DNA of 64,000 bases from NCBI RefSeq assembly GCF_040802235.1, contig NC_133166.1, positions 124,001 to 188,000 on the forward strand. Direction: 5' to 3'. Source of the DNA: Manis javanica (Eukaryota > Chordata > Mammalia > Pholidota > Manidae). Shown piece after piece: positions 48,955 to 61,640 of the stretch (position 1 is its first letter; the number at the start of each line of letters is the position of its first letter). Made by a program: the position numbers and the translations under genes. Under the pieces are notes generated by a model. The model ran no database searches and had not been told where the DNA came from. It saw only the letters and a program-made list of their open reading frames with translations.

Positions 48955-51946
48955 GTTTATAACCAAAAGTTTGTACCTTTGGACTTCATTTAAATAAGCT
49001 CCACTTAAAAATTATAAGCAATATTTGTGGGAATGATATTAAGTACATACTTTAACTGAAGGCTTAGCCATGCAGCATAATATGTTGGAAAGGATTCCAA
49101 TTCAGAGCACCAAAATTATATGTAGCATTAATGGAGGACATGCTGTGTATGACACACTCCAATAAGTGATGAGTAATAATTATCTAACTTCATTATCTCT
49201 GTGAAGAGCTACTTAATGAAGTAGCTACGACAATCAGCTGTACTTTATAGGTGCCAGTACTGAGGTCAGGAGAGGTTAATTTGCTCAAGGTAACAAACCA
49301 GCAAGTGGAAAGCCAAAATTCAATGCATTGTGGCTGATGCCAATGCTCATGTTGCAACCATCAAAAGTCATGACTCTGTCATGAATTAATTTTATTGTAC
49401 TCCTTATTGCATCGAGTTTCTCACTTATGCATAGGAAATAATGCCGTGTCTGCCCTACAGGTCTATTGTGATGATTGATTAAGATCAGGTATTTGAGGAA
49501 ATGTGCATGTGTGTGTATGTGTGTGTAGTTGTGTGTGTAATGGGTGTACTTTATAAACAGTGAGGTATCCACAGATCTACATTACTGTTCTGAAGCTGTT
49601 TACCAGATAGCTGTGTCAGGTTCATGGAAGAATTATTTTCCTCTTGCTTAAGGTTCCTCATCTGGAAATTGAAAGTATCAGACTAGGTGATCCCTAGGTA
49701 CATAGCAGGTCTACTGACTCCAAATTGTTAAAAAAAAATAGTTGCCATCATGAGATCATGATAGGACCACGGGGTATTGGGTGATGGTGTCAGAAGAGAA
49801 GTGGCAAAGTGGGGCATGAGATTAGCTGGGACCAAACCTCCGTGACAACCATGTCTCCAGAGAGCAAGTACCTGGGGGCTTTCCTCCCTCTAACTGTCTT
49901 TTTTCCTGGCACCTCTACCCTTAACAACACATTTAAGAGGACCCCCAGGTGTGGGCATCTCTCTTGCTGTGAAAAGACAGCCAGTTTATAGACTAAAGCT
50001 CCTGTCTTGGAGGGTAATAGGGCTCACTGAGAAAACCCTTTTGGAAAAGAAATAAGCAGCTTCAACCTTTGGTGAAAACTGTGTGTTCCTGAGGGATCTG
50101 GGTCAAGGTGAGAGGGTGAGATTGGAGTGATCAGTGGATTCCGTGCTGTCTCAATAGCTGTGGGATCCTCCCGGTAGGACCTGTGCAGACGAGGTTTCTG
50201 GTCCTCAGCGTCCCCTGTTCGTCAGTCTCCCTCCCCCTCACCTCCACACCCTCCACTTAGGGCTCTTCCTTGGGTTTTCTCCTTATCCATGTTGTCTGTC
50301 CTTCAGTGAAAAGATTAATAAGCTCTTACCTAACATTTCAGGTATTACTCTGGGGTGAGAGGCAGGTGATGATATCTAGTTCTTCAGTTTATTAAGGATG
50401 TGATCTTGAACTCTGTTGCCTTCTGTTTTTGTTCCTTTAACTGGGGATAATAAGATCACCTAGAAACTAATAGATGGTGTCTCTAAAGGATAAAAAATTT
50501 TAGAAGCTAGTAAAGGAGGACTTAATAAAAAATAGTAATTTACTGAATTATAGGGGAATATCCTAAACTGAAACATTCTTGTCTGTGTCTCAACTTTAAC
50601 CATCACAAAGACCCGTTTAACATGATTTTTCCCTGGAGAATAATTCTGTTTTTATAATAATGACAATTAACTTGATTTCCATTTAAATTTATAGCTTTGA
50701 TTCATAATTTCTGAGTAGGGAATGACAAGCTATTTGGTACATAATCATATGACAGGAACTCATGTATCATTTCAGTCCTTTGTAATATTGCAAATAGTTC
50801 TGTGTTGTCATCTTTGAAAAGACTGGCATAGTCCGGAGGCACTAGCTGGTGACACGATCTCAGGGATGCCGCACCTGAGTGTAGGTAGTGTTGCCCTCTT
50901 TTACCTTCTTCCAATTTTGTTTCCTTCATTCAGCAACATTCTGTCTTTTGTAACCCAATTTATACTCTGCACAACCTTCCAAACTGACTGTGACCTTAAT
51001 AGATAAGCATGGAAGAGTTTTGTGTAGTTTTGTTTTATATCCACATATTAAAATCTCCAGCATATTGACATCAGTCATCTTTTCTACTCCAATGAGTTAG
51101 TCATTGCATGGAAAAAGTTAATCAAAGAGAGGGATTCTATTTAGAATATTTCTCCTTTTTTCTAGCTTACCTTATTTTAAGAACATACGTTTTCAGAGTC
51201 AATTTTATCATGAGTAAGTAAAACAACCCACCACTCCTGACTCTTTTTGGGCCCGTGACGGGTTAGACAGAATGAATTTAGTTGTGGCTGCCTCTGTTCC
51301 CAGAATGTAAAGGAAAGTGAAGAATTTTAGTGCAACTGCTTGATCAAATCTTGAATTATTTTCACAGATTTGATCTATTACGTTGGTATTTTTGGAGATG
51401 GTATGTGCAGCAGTCTATATTTTGAAAACATTTTCATAAAATCTAACTCCTCTTGAATAAAACATTTGACAAATGGCATGGCAGCACTCTATTCAAAGAG
51501 TAGCAGAAAGATTTCCAAGTTCAATTGCAATGAAGCAAGTAATATATTTTTGCTTCCACATCCAAAACAGCTTCAGAGAACTATTTATTAGTATAGTCAA
51601 CATGTATTTACTGTTAAATGTAATTATTAGCATATTAGTATACCAGATTCTTATTAAATAAAGCAACTCCACTAGGCCATCTGCTGTACATCATCAGTAT
51701 TATCATTTCAGCTGCGTTTGGTGGTGGTGGAACATAACAAGTGCCATCAGGAGTTGATAATCCATCTGAGTGGGAGATAAAGGAGCAATACACGATAGAA
51801 ATAAAGACAATCATTTATGAACAATATTATTAACATTGTGCTAGAGACATCTGCTTCAGTAATAACTGTATGAAGAGGTCCTGATGTGTCAGTGTTAGTT
51901 CTGCCTTGTTTTTCTTTGATAGAGAGGAAAGACAATGGGAATGGTA

Positions 51947-52115
51947 ATTGCTAACATTTATTTAGCCCTTATTGTTTTAAGCCCTTTATGCCTTTGAATC
52001 CATGCAGCAACCCCATGAGGTGGTAAGCACAATAGCCCCGTTTGTAGATGAGGCAACTGTTGTACAGAGAGAGTAATAACTTGCTAAGAGTCCTATGCCA
52101 GGAAATAAAAGTCAG
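51947..52115 (-). repeat. MIR SINE
   Basis: gctaacatttatttagccc, aaccccatgaggtggtaag and gatgaggcaactg. Paralogue of 10172-10345. Confidence 0.8.
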
Positions 52116-52338
52116 AAAAGTCTGAAGTCTTTCCTCTCATTCTTTCTCCATCATTTCCCATCTTCCTCTCCCTCTGTCTCTCTGTGCTGACTATTAAAGA
52201 TTATGGATTTACATATCTTAATAGATTTTCTACTTATAAATATAGAAGTGGTAGACAATTGAAAATACAAGTCTAAAGAAGAAAATCAAAACCATAACAC
52301 TCATGATTTTGGTATTTGCAGTTCGTTCATGGGTGTGA

Positions 52339-52438
<100 letters not shown>

Positions 52439-54297
52439 ATAAAGCAACTGTTTCCTCTAGTAAAGTGGAACTATTTTGTGCAATCAGCAGCACTATATGG
52501 CAATGTGTATCCTATATTGATTTATGCTTTTTATAGTAAAGGCATTGCTACATTGTCTATTTTATGTTTTGTGACTGTTTTCCCTGTTCAGCAACTATAT
52601 TTCAAGAGTATTTTACTTAAGTGGGTTTTTCTGCTATAACCAGATTTTAAATTGTTAAATCGTATTTTCTTCCATGTTTTCTGTTTTGGTGTTATATTTG
52701 TGATATATCATTCCCATCCCAAGATTACTTAAAGGCTTACCAAGTGTTTATCCTCCTCTATCAGTTGAAATATAACTTAAAAAGAACTACTAACTTAATC
52801 ATATATTCAATTCTTACTAATATTTACCATTTTTTCTGAAATTTCAGTTGTTATTATGACACTTCTCTATTTTTACAAGAATCATGAATTATCCATGTTT
52901 ATTAAGCTTTGTAATACCTGAACGTACAAGGCTTTTTATTTATTTCTGGAATATGTTATATTGTACTTTTTTCATTTGTTAAATATTATAGTATACTTGA
53001 CATACATTATATTAGTTTCAGGTGTGCAGCATAGGGATTCAACAGTTTTATGCTTTATGAAATTCTTACCATGATAAATATGTTTACCACCTGTCACCAT
53101 ACGATTATTGACTCTATTCACGATGCTGTAGTTTTCATTGCATGAATTATTTATTCCATAATTGGAAGTTTGTACCTCTTTATCCTATCACTCATTTCAC
53201 CTAATCCCCTACCCCTTATGTCAACCACCAGGTTGTCTTCTGTATTTATGGTCTATTCCTGGTTTGGGTCTTGCTTGTTTGTTCATTTCAAATACTTTTC
53301 ATTATTAATCTTTGTCAAAATTTTCTTGGCTATTCTCAGTGATTCACTCTTTCATCTCAAGGAAGGTATAAAAAGTTATAGAACAGAACCTACAGGTTAT
53401 ATCTATTATGAATCTGTTAGTAGTTCCAAGGAGCTGAGTGTATCAACAAAAAATATGAAATAAACCTATGAAGTACTTGGGCATTGAAATTACCCAGTTG
53501 GACTCTTTCTCTGCATCAAGGCCCATCATAGCGTGATGTTGGTTCTCAGCTGACCTAAGGAGACTCAAATTCAAGCAAGCCTGATATGAAATCATTTACC
53601 TGGCTTGTGTCTTCATGGCCTAAGGTGATTTGATGTGCTTCTATCCGAGGTCGGAATCTACGTCTGTCTTGAGGTACTGATGCCTGAGGCTGCCTGCAAG
53701 GCTGGTGATCTCTCAGGAAACTCCCCAATTGACCCATAAAACTCCAGCACCCCTGGTGTTCCTATCAATGCAGACAACTGTCACTCATGGTTATCTGTAA
53801 GCAATCAATGATAATAATAGCCAACACCTATCAAAACAGTTACTACGTACTAGACTGTGTGCTGAGCATTTGTATGAAATTTCTCCTGTAACCCTCCCAT
53901 GAACATGATGGTTCTGGACCTCTCATGGTTCTCACTTATTCTAAGTGTTCAATCTTAGTGTGTTTAAGCCATTGGGACTGGAACACAGAGCAGGAGGGTA
54001 TCAGAAGGAAAACTCCAACGTCTTAATCTCTAAGTATAGTCCTGTGCTTTTCCTTAGGTAGGAAGATATCCTAAATGATAATATATTGAGTCAGAGTGAG
54101 CTATACCAGCGTCCCTTTTGTGTACTTTCTATGAAGGCTTCCTAGTACAGTCATTGTATAACCTCATTGGTCACACATGCTGTGCCCCACCAAATTATTA
54201 TCAGAGTTATAAACTGTGATATAATTACCTGACCAATTTGGATATCAGATACTAAATACACTTGTACAGGTATGAGAAATAATTCCAAAAGGGTAAA

Positions 54298-54625
54298 TGG
54301 GGGTAAAATCCCAATATTTCCAGAATCTCTTGCCTGGCCTTAGTGCACCTCCATATCAATAGGTGTGACCAAGGGGTGGAGAGAAGCAGTCCATCCCCAG
54401 ATCACTAGATGACTTCAGAGGGGGTGGAGAGTGAGCGCACACATGGACCAGAGAGGTTTGGTGGGGCTGCCCAGCCAGGTCATGAGAGACACTGGCGAGC
54501 AGAATTAGATGACTGCTTGGAAGCTATAAACAGGTTTCTTCCACTTCATTTCTCCCTTTGACTGATTTTGGCTTCAAAGATCATTTCCTCACGGCTTGGA
54601 ACATATATTCCCCCTGGAGTTTACA
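54298..54625 (+). repeat. 5' LTR of the class I ERV
   Basis: Starts TGGGGGTAAAATC and ends ...tttaca. Shares with the 3' LTR atttccagaatct, ttgcctggcctta, gagaggtttggtgggg and aaacaggtttct. The following tggtggcagttggcagg is the likely primer-binding position; the tRNA is not identified. Confidence 0.75.
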
Positions 54626-55729
54626 TGGTGGCAGTTGGCAGGAACTTTGAAACAGAAATGTGTCTTCATGGGTTCTCTGCTTGGCCAGGCTGCCTCTAGA
54701 GATGGTAAAGAGAGACACAGAAACACACTGTGAATGGTGGGGCTCCCCCTTAGCTGTGGAGCGTGCTGCTTCACTCAGAGCCTCATATATGGGGCTTCCA
54801 TTTGGGAAGCCCCTAGTGGGGCACTTGTCTAAAGCAAAACACCTTCTAAACAGGTGGGGCCTTCCCAGAATTGGGGAAGAGTTGATACACCAGAAGCTGT
54901 GGAATTAGTCCTCCATGAGATGGAGATAGAAGACTGCTTAGAGGCCCTCAGTGGCTGTATGGTGGCTGGGATTGTGTGATGTTTGTTTCTCAAGATATTG
55001 GAAAGGTTATTGAGGAGTGAGACACGGTGAGGCATGGCTTGGAGGAGCTGGATGATGACCTATGGGAGGCCCTTAAGAAAGAGACCCTTACTGAGCAGTC
55101 AGGTTGTGCTAGTGAAGCACACGTCATCAGCGAGGGAGGAGGCAGCAGGAGAACCTGTGCTGCAGGAGGCCGTGGGGGTGCGGGAGGAAGGAGTGGGGCT
55201 CTCCTCACTGAGACAGATCAAGGAAGCAGGAGACTGGGGAGGATAAGTGGGCTGGGATGAGGGCAGAATTGTTACTAAGGACACCACCAAAGGCACCAGC
55301 CATTCCTGTACTAAAGACCCACCTCGTTGTAATCAAGAAAATAAAATGCAACAGCTGTGTGCTCCTCAGAGGGAGGAATAGCCCCCTCCCCAGTTTGTGG
55401 AGCCCTCCATGCTCAGCCCCTGTACCCAGGATGAGCTGGTATAGGCAGAAGCCCTCAGAACCTGTGCCTACATGGCATCTGCATCTCTGGAATATGAGGG
55501 TGGGAAACATTGTTACGTCGGTTCTGAAATGTGTAGACTGGCTTCCCTGATGACTCACCCTTCCCTCCAGCAGTGATTGCAAAGTGCCCGTCACATCTCA
55601 GGGAACCAGGCACTTCGTTATTGGCTGACAGCAGCCATCAGGGTGATGGTCTAATCACTTTAGCCTAATCAGAGTGATTCACCATACTTACCCACTAGCT
55701 GGAAAACATATGTAGCGCTCCAGGAGGTG

Positions 55730-56160
55730 TAATGGGAGCGCGCATGAAAAACATCATCTATATTATGGACCCCAAGGGCCCTGATGAGGAGTTGTTCACT
55801 GTAGGAATGAGAAATCTGGTGATCCACACAGCTCCCCTATCTTTCTTTGGGTTCCTAGTGACTATTCTTTCCCCTCCATGCCCACCCAGTAGGGCAACCC
55901 ATAAGTGAGTCGACCTGTACTTTAACAGATCTGGGATGTTGAAAATGAGAGCATGCAAGGAAGTTTGGGCTATGACTGTAGGAGAGGTGCAAAGGGCCCT
56001 GTGAAGTTCTCGAGGACCCAAATCTTGGCTGATTTCATAAAGATGGGGGTAGTGAAAGAAAAAATTGATGGGCAGCCCAACAGGATCTTGTTAAAACTGT
56101 GGCACCAATTAAAGCCAAAGAAGCAGTTTCAGCTGCTGAGGTTCAGGGCACAGAAGACAG
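55730..56160 (+). pseudogene. ERV gag-like remnant
   Basis: Between the 5' LTR and protease. The frame around 55730-56160 reads IIYIMDPKGPDEEL, a tryptophan/leucine-rich stretch and KLWHQLKPKKQ. Gag is inferred from position and residue type; no zinc knuckle is seen. Upstream 54640-55700 is low in recognisable similarity. Confidence 0.45.
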
Positions 56161-56339
56161 AGGAAAAGCCCCACATCCAGCCTGGGCCCTTGCAAGACGT
56201 GCTGGGGGACAGTACTCAGGCTCTGCCTGGGCCCTTTTCCCACAGGAGGAGGACTGGGCATTGGGGTTTGGCTGGGGTGGGGGGGGTCAAGGCTCCCACC
56301 GTGTGGGAAATGGTGGGGCCACATGTAGAATTAGCAAAT

Positions 56340-56500
56340 CATTGTTTCCCCATGAATGTACATTGTTGCTGGTGGACACAGGAGCTGAATGTTCTCTGAT
56401 TTATCGGAACCCAGAACATTTTCCTGAGACCTTTGCTGTGATAGATGACTATGGGGAAAGGCATTTGGAGGGAAGAAAGCCCAAATCCTGTTGAAGATAG
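56340..56500 (+). pseudogene. ERV protease remnant
   Basis: LLLVDTGAECSLIYRN contains the DTGA active-site motif of retroviral aspartic protease, which cuts the viral polyproteins. The flanking frame ends at about 56494. Only the N-terminal half is recognisable. Confidence 0.75.
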
Positions 56501-56559
56501 GGTGTGAACCCCAAAGGAGTGTACTCTGTACATTTCCCCATCCCCGAATATATTTTGGG

Positions 56560-57320
56560 GGTGGATATACTTTAGCACCTGTGGTTACAGACCACTGCAG
56601 GTCAGCTCAGACTGAGGGAACATGTGGTAAAGGTAGTTCTGAGGGGACATGCTAAGCACCCACCTGTAACTCTGTCTGTACCTTAACAGATGACAAATAG
56701 TAACCAGTAAACATTGCCTGGGTTGCACAAGGAATCTGGATGAACTCTACAGAAGCTGGAGAATGGGGGCTTCATAAATCCCACTCAGAGAATTTTTAAT
56801 TCCCCAGTGTGGCCAGTGAAAATGCTGGACAGCTCATGGCATATGACCTTGGATTACAGGGAATTGAGAAAAGTCACACTGCCTTTGCATGCTGCTGCCC
56901 CTCAATAGCAGCTTTTATGGACGCACTAAGTCATGAAATAGGGATATATCATTATGTTGTGAACCTTGGTAATGCTTTCTTCTCTGTTAACATAGCACAG
57001 GAAGTCATTTTTAGTTTGCGTTCATGTGGGAAGGCCAGCAGTGGACACTCACTGTCCTTCCACAGAGATACCTCCACATTCCCACCGTTTTTTATGGAAT
57101 TGTAGCCCAGGACTTGTCTACATGGAAGAAACTGAAAACTGTGTGGCTGTATCACTACATTGATGATATTATACTCATGTCTGATTCTCCTGAAGATTTA
57201 GAAGGGGCAGTACCTAGACTGCTGCAACATCTACAGGAGAAAGGATGGGCTGTGAATAGCACCAAGGTTCAGGGACCTGGTTAGTCAGTAAAATTCTTAG
57301 GGGTTGACTGGTTAGGTAAA
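56560..57320 (+). pseudogene. ERV reverse transcriptase remnant
   Basis: Frames across 56809-57284 read VLPQRYLHIPTV and YHYIDDIILMSDS, the catalytic YxDD box here being YIDD, then LLQHLQEKGW. They are split by shifts near 57030. The YIDD spacing and the sequence after it fit gammaretroviral pol. Confidence 0.85.
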
Positions 57321-57539
57321 ACCAAAGTTATCCCAGAAGCAGTCATAGAAATGTTCCATCCTTTCCCTAACACCTACCAGTGTGGCAGTATTACAATAGT
57401 TTTGGGGTCTTTTGGCTTACTGGAGAGTGTTTATCTCACACTTGGCACAACTTCTGAAGCCCTTATACTGGTTGGTGCAAAATGGCATTAGGTGGGACTG
57501 GGAAGAAACATGAGCAGCTGCTCTTACTCCTTATAGGAG

Positions 57540-58560
57540 AGCGGTCAAGGCTGTACAGGTCTTCAGTGTAATGGACTCATCAATGTGCTGTGAGCTAGAT
57601 GCTCATGTAACCAAAGATGGCTATGGATGGAGCCTTTCAGAGAGGCTTGGAAGGACATGTCAACCTACTTGATTCCTTTCACAAGTATGCAAAGGAGCAA
57701 AGGCCCCGTACACCTTGATAGAGAAGCAACTGGCTGCTGTGTACCACACCTTGCTGGCTACGGAGCCCATCAACGGAACAGCTCTGATCAAAGTAATAAC
57801 TACCTATCCCATCGCAGGGTGCGTCCAAGACTGGAACGAAAGGCTGTAGAGTGGTGTGGTACAGACACCTACATTGGCCAAATGGGACAAATATTTACAG
57901 CAGTGTGACAACCTTTCCACTAGACCCTTACATGGAGAGTTCCAATGCTTATTGGGGCCAGTGACATATAACAGTAGCCATTGGAAACCAAGAGTCCTGA
58001 TCTGGAAGGAAAAGCCCCTATAGCTGAAGGTGCTTGGTACAGAAATTGCTCTAGTCTCAGGCACCCCAAAGTGGAGGGCTGTGGCTTTCCATCCTAAGAC
58101 TGAGACAATATGGAAGAAGGATGGAGAGAGGAAGAGCAACCAGGGGGCTGGGTTGCAGGCAATATGGTTCATGATTACCCATGAGCCTTCCCCCATAGTT
58201 GTCTGCATTGACAGCTGAGCCACCTACAGGGGCTTGTCCCTGTGGCTACCAACATGGTCCCATGCCAACTGGATGGTTGGTCACTGGTTCCTTTGGGAGC
58301 AAGAGTTGTGGCAAGACCTATGGGCCTATTGTCAGACTAATACAGTTACTGTGACTGACCATTTGCCCTTTTCATCCCCAAGGAAATATAAAGCAGATAC
58401 ATGGGCCCAGATGTTTTTTTGGCTAGAAGGAAAGTTTGCCTCTGATGTATCCCAATGGTTACATCAGTGTTAGTTGCATGCTGGGCAAAAGACAGTATGG
58501 GCTGTAACCCATAGATGGGGCTTGCCACTGACCTTTGAAAAAATCAGCAGAGTATGTAAG
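57540..58560 (+). pseudogene. ERV RNase H / pol connection remnant
   Basis: Region between RT and integrase. The frame pieces include YTLIEKQLAAVYHTLLATEP and KADTWAQMFFWLEG. They are interrupted by stops. RNase H is assigned by position; its catalytic residues are not clearly placed. Confidence 0.55.
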
Positions 58561-59020
58561 GAGTGCCTTGTGTGTTCCTAGAGCGATTTACACTGAGTCT
58601 CACAGCAACATGGGACAATAGTAAAGGGGCTAATACCCCTTGTCAGGTGGCAAATAGACTACATTGGGCCTCTGCCCACATCAGAAGGGTATCAAAATGC
58701 CACGACTTGTGTGGACACAGTTACAGGACTGTTGATTGCTTTTCATACACATCGTGCAGATCAGCAAACCACCAAGAGAGGCCTAGAGCATCTCTTTGCA
58801 GCCTAAGGCTGGCTGCAGGTCATTGAGAATGATCAAGGCACCCACTTTACTGGACATGCATTTCAAGAATGTGTGCAGCAGTTAGGGACAAAGTGGCAGT
58901 TTAATGTACCATATAACCGTACAATGGCAGGGTTGATAGGGAGGTATAATGGTTTTTAGAAGTCTGGCCCAAGTTCATACAACAATAGTCTATGGTGCTG
59001 GTCAGTTCACTTATGGACAG
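58470..59020 (+). pseudogene. ERV integrase remnant
   Basis: Zinc-finger-like H..H..CKECLVC (near 58480-58580), then the core with IDYIGPLPTSEGYQN (first D), IENDQGTHFTGH (second D) and MAGLIGRYNG. The last of these normally reads ER and supplies the third catalytic residue, so E has become G (near 58938). A stop at about 58804 also breaks the core. Confidence 0.8.
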
Positions 59021-59463
59021 AGCTATGACCTTAGAATGAGAAGCCCCGAAAAGGAGCCTTGAGCCCTGTGGACATGCTAACGCACATTGCTGCCTCTCCT
59101 GTTCAACTGTAAGTGCAAACCAAAGAGGAGTGAAGCCAGGATAAGGCCGGCCGAGCAGCATCCTGTTGCCAGCACTACTGCATTAAACCCTGGAGACTCT
59201 ATTGAGTGGATGTGATCCTGGACATTTCCACACATGGCCAGTGACGACTGGCCTTTCTGGCACCTTTGTAAAAAGGCCTGAAAGCTGGCCTCCTGTGTGT
59301 TCCTGCTGTAGCAGCAGAATGGCCCCCAAAGATCACAGTAGTGTGCCCAAAGCATCCACGAGGGAAGAGCATCTTACAGGGAAGTTTTTTTTATCTTATG
59401 CCCAGTGCATACACCTCCCAGAGCCCTGTACAGTGACCCATCTGTAACCCCCACAGGGAGCAG

Positions 59464-59838
59464 GTGAAAGTCTGGTGTACTAGACCAGGACAAGGTCCCT
59501 ATCCTGCCACTGTCCTATCACGGGTCCACTCTCTTGCATTGATTCTACCTGATGGACAAGATTTGCGTATGCTGGTGTCATTCAAACAGGTATCCTATTG
59601 CCCCCAAGGTAATTTCTTCTATAATCCCTGTGTCCTTGACCCACTTCCTGGCTGCAGCTGCCATGTGATCATTACTCTGAACTCCCTCCCTGTTCAGCTA
59701 CTGGCTCCTGTGGGAAGGGCAAGCCAGGGACTTAATGTGTATAGGACTTTGAACCTCACTGAATCCCCTGGCTTGAGGATCATCATGATTTCATTGCCGC
59801 TGTTATTGTATGTTATTAGTCTGGTTGCAGTGCTCTAG
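59464..59838 (+). pseudogene. ERV integrase C-terminal domain, possible env stump
   Basis: VKVWCTRPGQGPYPATVLS followed by LALILPDG fits the C-terminal DNA-binding domain of gammaretroviral integrase. The frame continues to a hydrophobic end IIMISLPLLLYVISLVAVL, which could be a scrap of env transmembrane anchor. Full env is absent. Confidence 0.55.
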
Positions 59839-59911
59839 TTTTCTTGCACACTGGCTGTTATGGATGATGGGGAGCAAGTAGATTGTGAGGCGAAATTTCT
59901 GGCAGGTGGAC

Positions 59912-60214
59912 TGTGTGTAAAATTGCAATTATTTCCAGAATCTGTTGCCTGGCCTTATTGGATTTCCATATTAATAGCTGTTTCCTAGGGGTGGTAGAAG
60001 TAGTACATTTCCACATCACTAGGTGGTGGAGGGTGAGGAACTACCAGGACTGGAGAGGTTTGGTGGGGCCTGGCACCCAGGTCACGAGAAACATGGAGAA
60101 CAGAAGTAATAAGCAATAAACAGGTTTCTCCCACTTCTTTTCTCCCTTTGAGTGGTTTTGACTTCAAAGATTACTTGCCCCAGGCTGGCAACATATTTCT
60201 CCCCCAGCGGTATA
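59912..60214 (+). repeat. 3' LTR of the class I ERV
   Basis: Paired with 54298-54625 over its length. Holds AATAAA at 60114-60119, which the 5' copy has lost (ctataaac). Start may be 59912, 59914 or 59916; end about 60214. Confidence 0.75.
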
Positions 60215-60701
60215 GTAAGTGTTTTTATTATGTATAATGGAAGACATTTAAAAAAATGTATCAGGATAACCATGGAGAACAGAAAGGCTATTTTAAATTA
60301 AATCTGGATTGATGCCACATATAGTTTTCTTATCAGAAAGCAAGTTATATAATGCATAAATGGAGGTTTTTAAAAAACCATATTTTCTTCAACGATCTCT
60401 ACATATAATAATCAGAGAATTTCTTTTGTCTTAAAAATTATTCATCAAATTTTTATATACCTGTTTCAATTCTCATGGGAACTCATGCTTTAATTGAAAA
60501 CCTGAAGCACTGAACGGGTTTTCCTTGATAATGTGAGGTGAAAATCTGCTGTGTTTCCACCAGAGCAGTGAGCATTTCCATTTTTCTGGTGCTCAGTGGA
60601 GGAAAAAGCTGGCACATAGTAGAATTGTAGTGCTATCACATTTCACTTGTATCAACAGTTCTTTCTCTTGTCTCTTTTCTGATCTTAGGAGCAGCAAGGC
60701 T
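60215..60701 (+). promoter_or_regulatory. OR-4 upstream sequence with splice acceptor
   Basis: Continues block D after the ERV and matches 14470-14923 and 39470-39957. The acceptor tctgatcttag ends at 60688, 13 nt before the ATG, with the pyrimidine-rich ttctttctcttgtctctttt before it. Confidence 0.55.
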
Positions 60702-61640
60702 ATGATTAGGAAAGGAAATATTACAGAGATCACCTACTTCATCCTCTTGGGGTTTTCAGATTTTCCCAGAATCAAAGCAGTGCTCTTTGTCGTGTTCCTG
60801 GTGATCTACGTTACAACTCTGACTTGGAACCTGAGCCTCATCATCTTAATAAGGATGGATTCCCACCTCCACACACCCATGTACTTCTTCCTCAGCAACC
60901 TGTCCTTCCTAGACATCTGCTATGTGACCTCCACAGCCCCCAAGATGCTCTCTGACTTCTTCCTGGAACAACATACTATCACCGTTGTGGGCTGTGCTGT
61001 TCAGTACTTCTTCTCTGCAACCACGGGACTGAGTGAGTCTTGTGTCATGACAGCCATGGCTTATGACCGCTATGCTGCCATTTGTAATCCACTTCTCTAC
61101 TCATCAGTCATGTCACCCACCGTCTGTGTTGGGATGTTGCTGGGATCCTATATGGCTGGAATCTCTGGTTCTGTATCCCAACTGTGTGCCATTCTTCAAC
61201 TCCACTTCTGTGGGCCTAATGTCATCCACCACTTCTTCTGTGACATGCCCCAACTGTTAGTCCTGTCCTGCACTGACACTTTCTCTGCCAAACTCATACT
61301 TGCTATAGTAACAATGATCTTTGCATTAATAAGTGTCCTTGTTATCCTGATATCCTACGTCTATATTGTCATCTCCATTATGAAGATCACTACAGCTAAA
61401 GGCAGGTCCAAGGCTTTCAACACCTGTGCTTCTCACCTGACAGCAGTTTCCTTCTTCTATATCTCAAGTAGCTTTGTCTATTTGCGTTCCAGCTCTGGCG
61501 GGTCTTCCAAGTTCGACAGATTTGCATCGGTCTTCTACACAGTGGTCACTCCCATGTTGAATCCCTTGATTTACAGTCTGAGGAACAAGGAAATCAAAGA
61601 TGCCTTGAAGAGGTTGCAGAGGAAAGGAGGTTATTACTGA
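60702..61640 (+). CDS. OR5AN1: OR-4: intact OR5AN1-like olfactory receptor
   Basis: Complete 312-residue class A GPCR that would detect odorants in olfactory cilia and signal through G-olf. The start at 60702 is chosen because it follows the splice acceptor and gives the sequon NIT at residues 6-8. Landmarks: MDSHLHTPMYFFLSNLSFLD (TM2), C98 and C180 for the conserved disulfide, C170 and C190 in loop 2, MAYDRYAAIC with DRY at 122-124, SY at 218-219, KAFNTCASHLTAV at 237-249, PMLNPLIYS at 284-292, basic tail to KGGYY. Overall sequence is that of OR5AN1, whose human and mouse members respond to macrocyclic musks; whether this protein does is inference. Stop TGA at 61638-61640. Confidence 0.95.
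   Translation: MIRKGNITEITYFILLGFSDFPRIKAVLFVVFLVIYVTTLTWNLSLIILIRMDSHLHTPMYFFLSNLSFLDICYVTSTAPKMLSDFFLEQHTITVVGCAVQYFFSATTGLSESCVMTAMAYDRYAAICNPLLYSSVMSPTVCVGMLLGSYMAGISGSVSQLCAILQLHFCGPNVIHHFFCDMPQLLVLSCTDTFSAKLILAIVTMIFALISVLVILISYVYIVISIMKITTAKGRSKAFNTCASHLTAVSFFYISSSFVYLRSSSGGSSKFDRFASVFYTVVTPMLNPLIYSLRNKEIKDALKRLQRKGGYY

Larger units (their letters stand above)
54298..60214 (+). mobile_element. Degenerate class I (gammaretrovirus-like) ERV
   Basis: 5.9 kb provirus-like insertion with two LTR-like ends, gag-like, protease, reverse transcriptase and integrase relics in order, and almost no env. Target duplication candidates are gtaaa (54293-54297) and gtaag (60215-60219). The paralogous empty sites near 14467 and 39468 both carry gggtaa. 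The LTRs differ at many positions and have indels, so it is old. All genes carry stops; it cannot produce virus. It lies between block D and the OR-4 exon, in the inferred OR-4 5' intron. Confidence 0.9.

Noticed and set aside
54640-55600. Cellular gene suggested by several GC-rich open frames
   Set aside because: The frames overlap on both strands, lack domains, and lie between the ERV LTR and its protease, so they are best read as decayed gag/leader sequence.
60630-60701. Longer OR-4 N-terminus from an upstream in-frame GTG
   Set aside because: It would cross the splice acceptor and lacks an ATG. The ATG at 60702 matches the family length and the sequon position.
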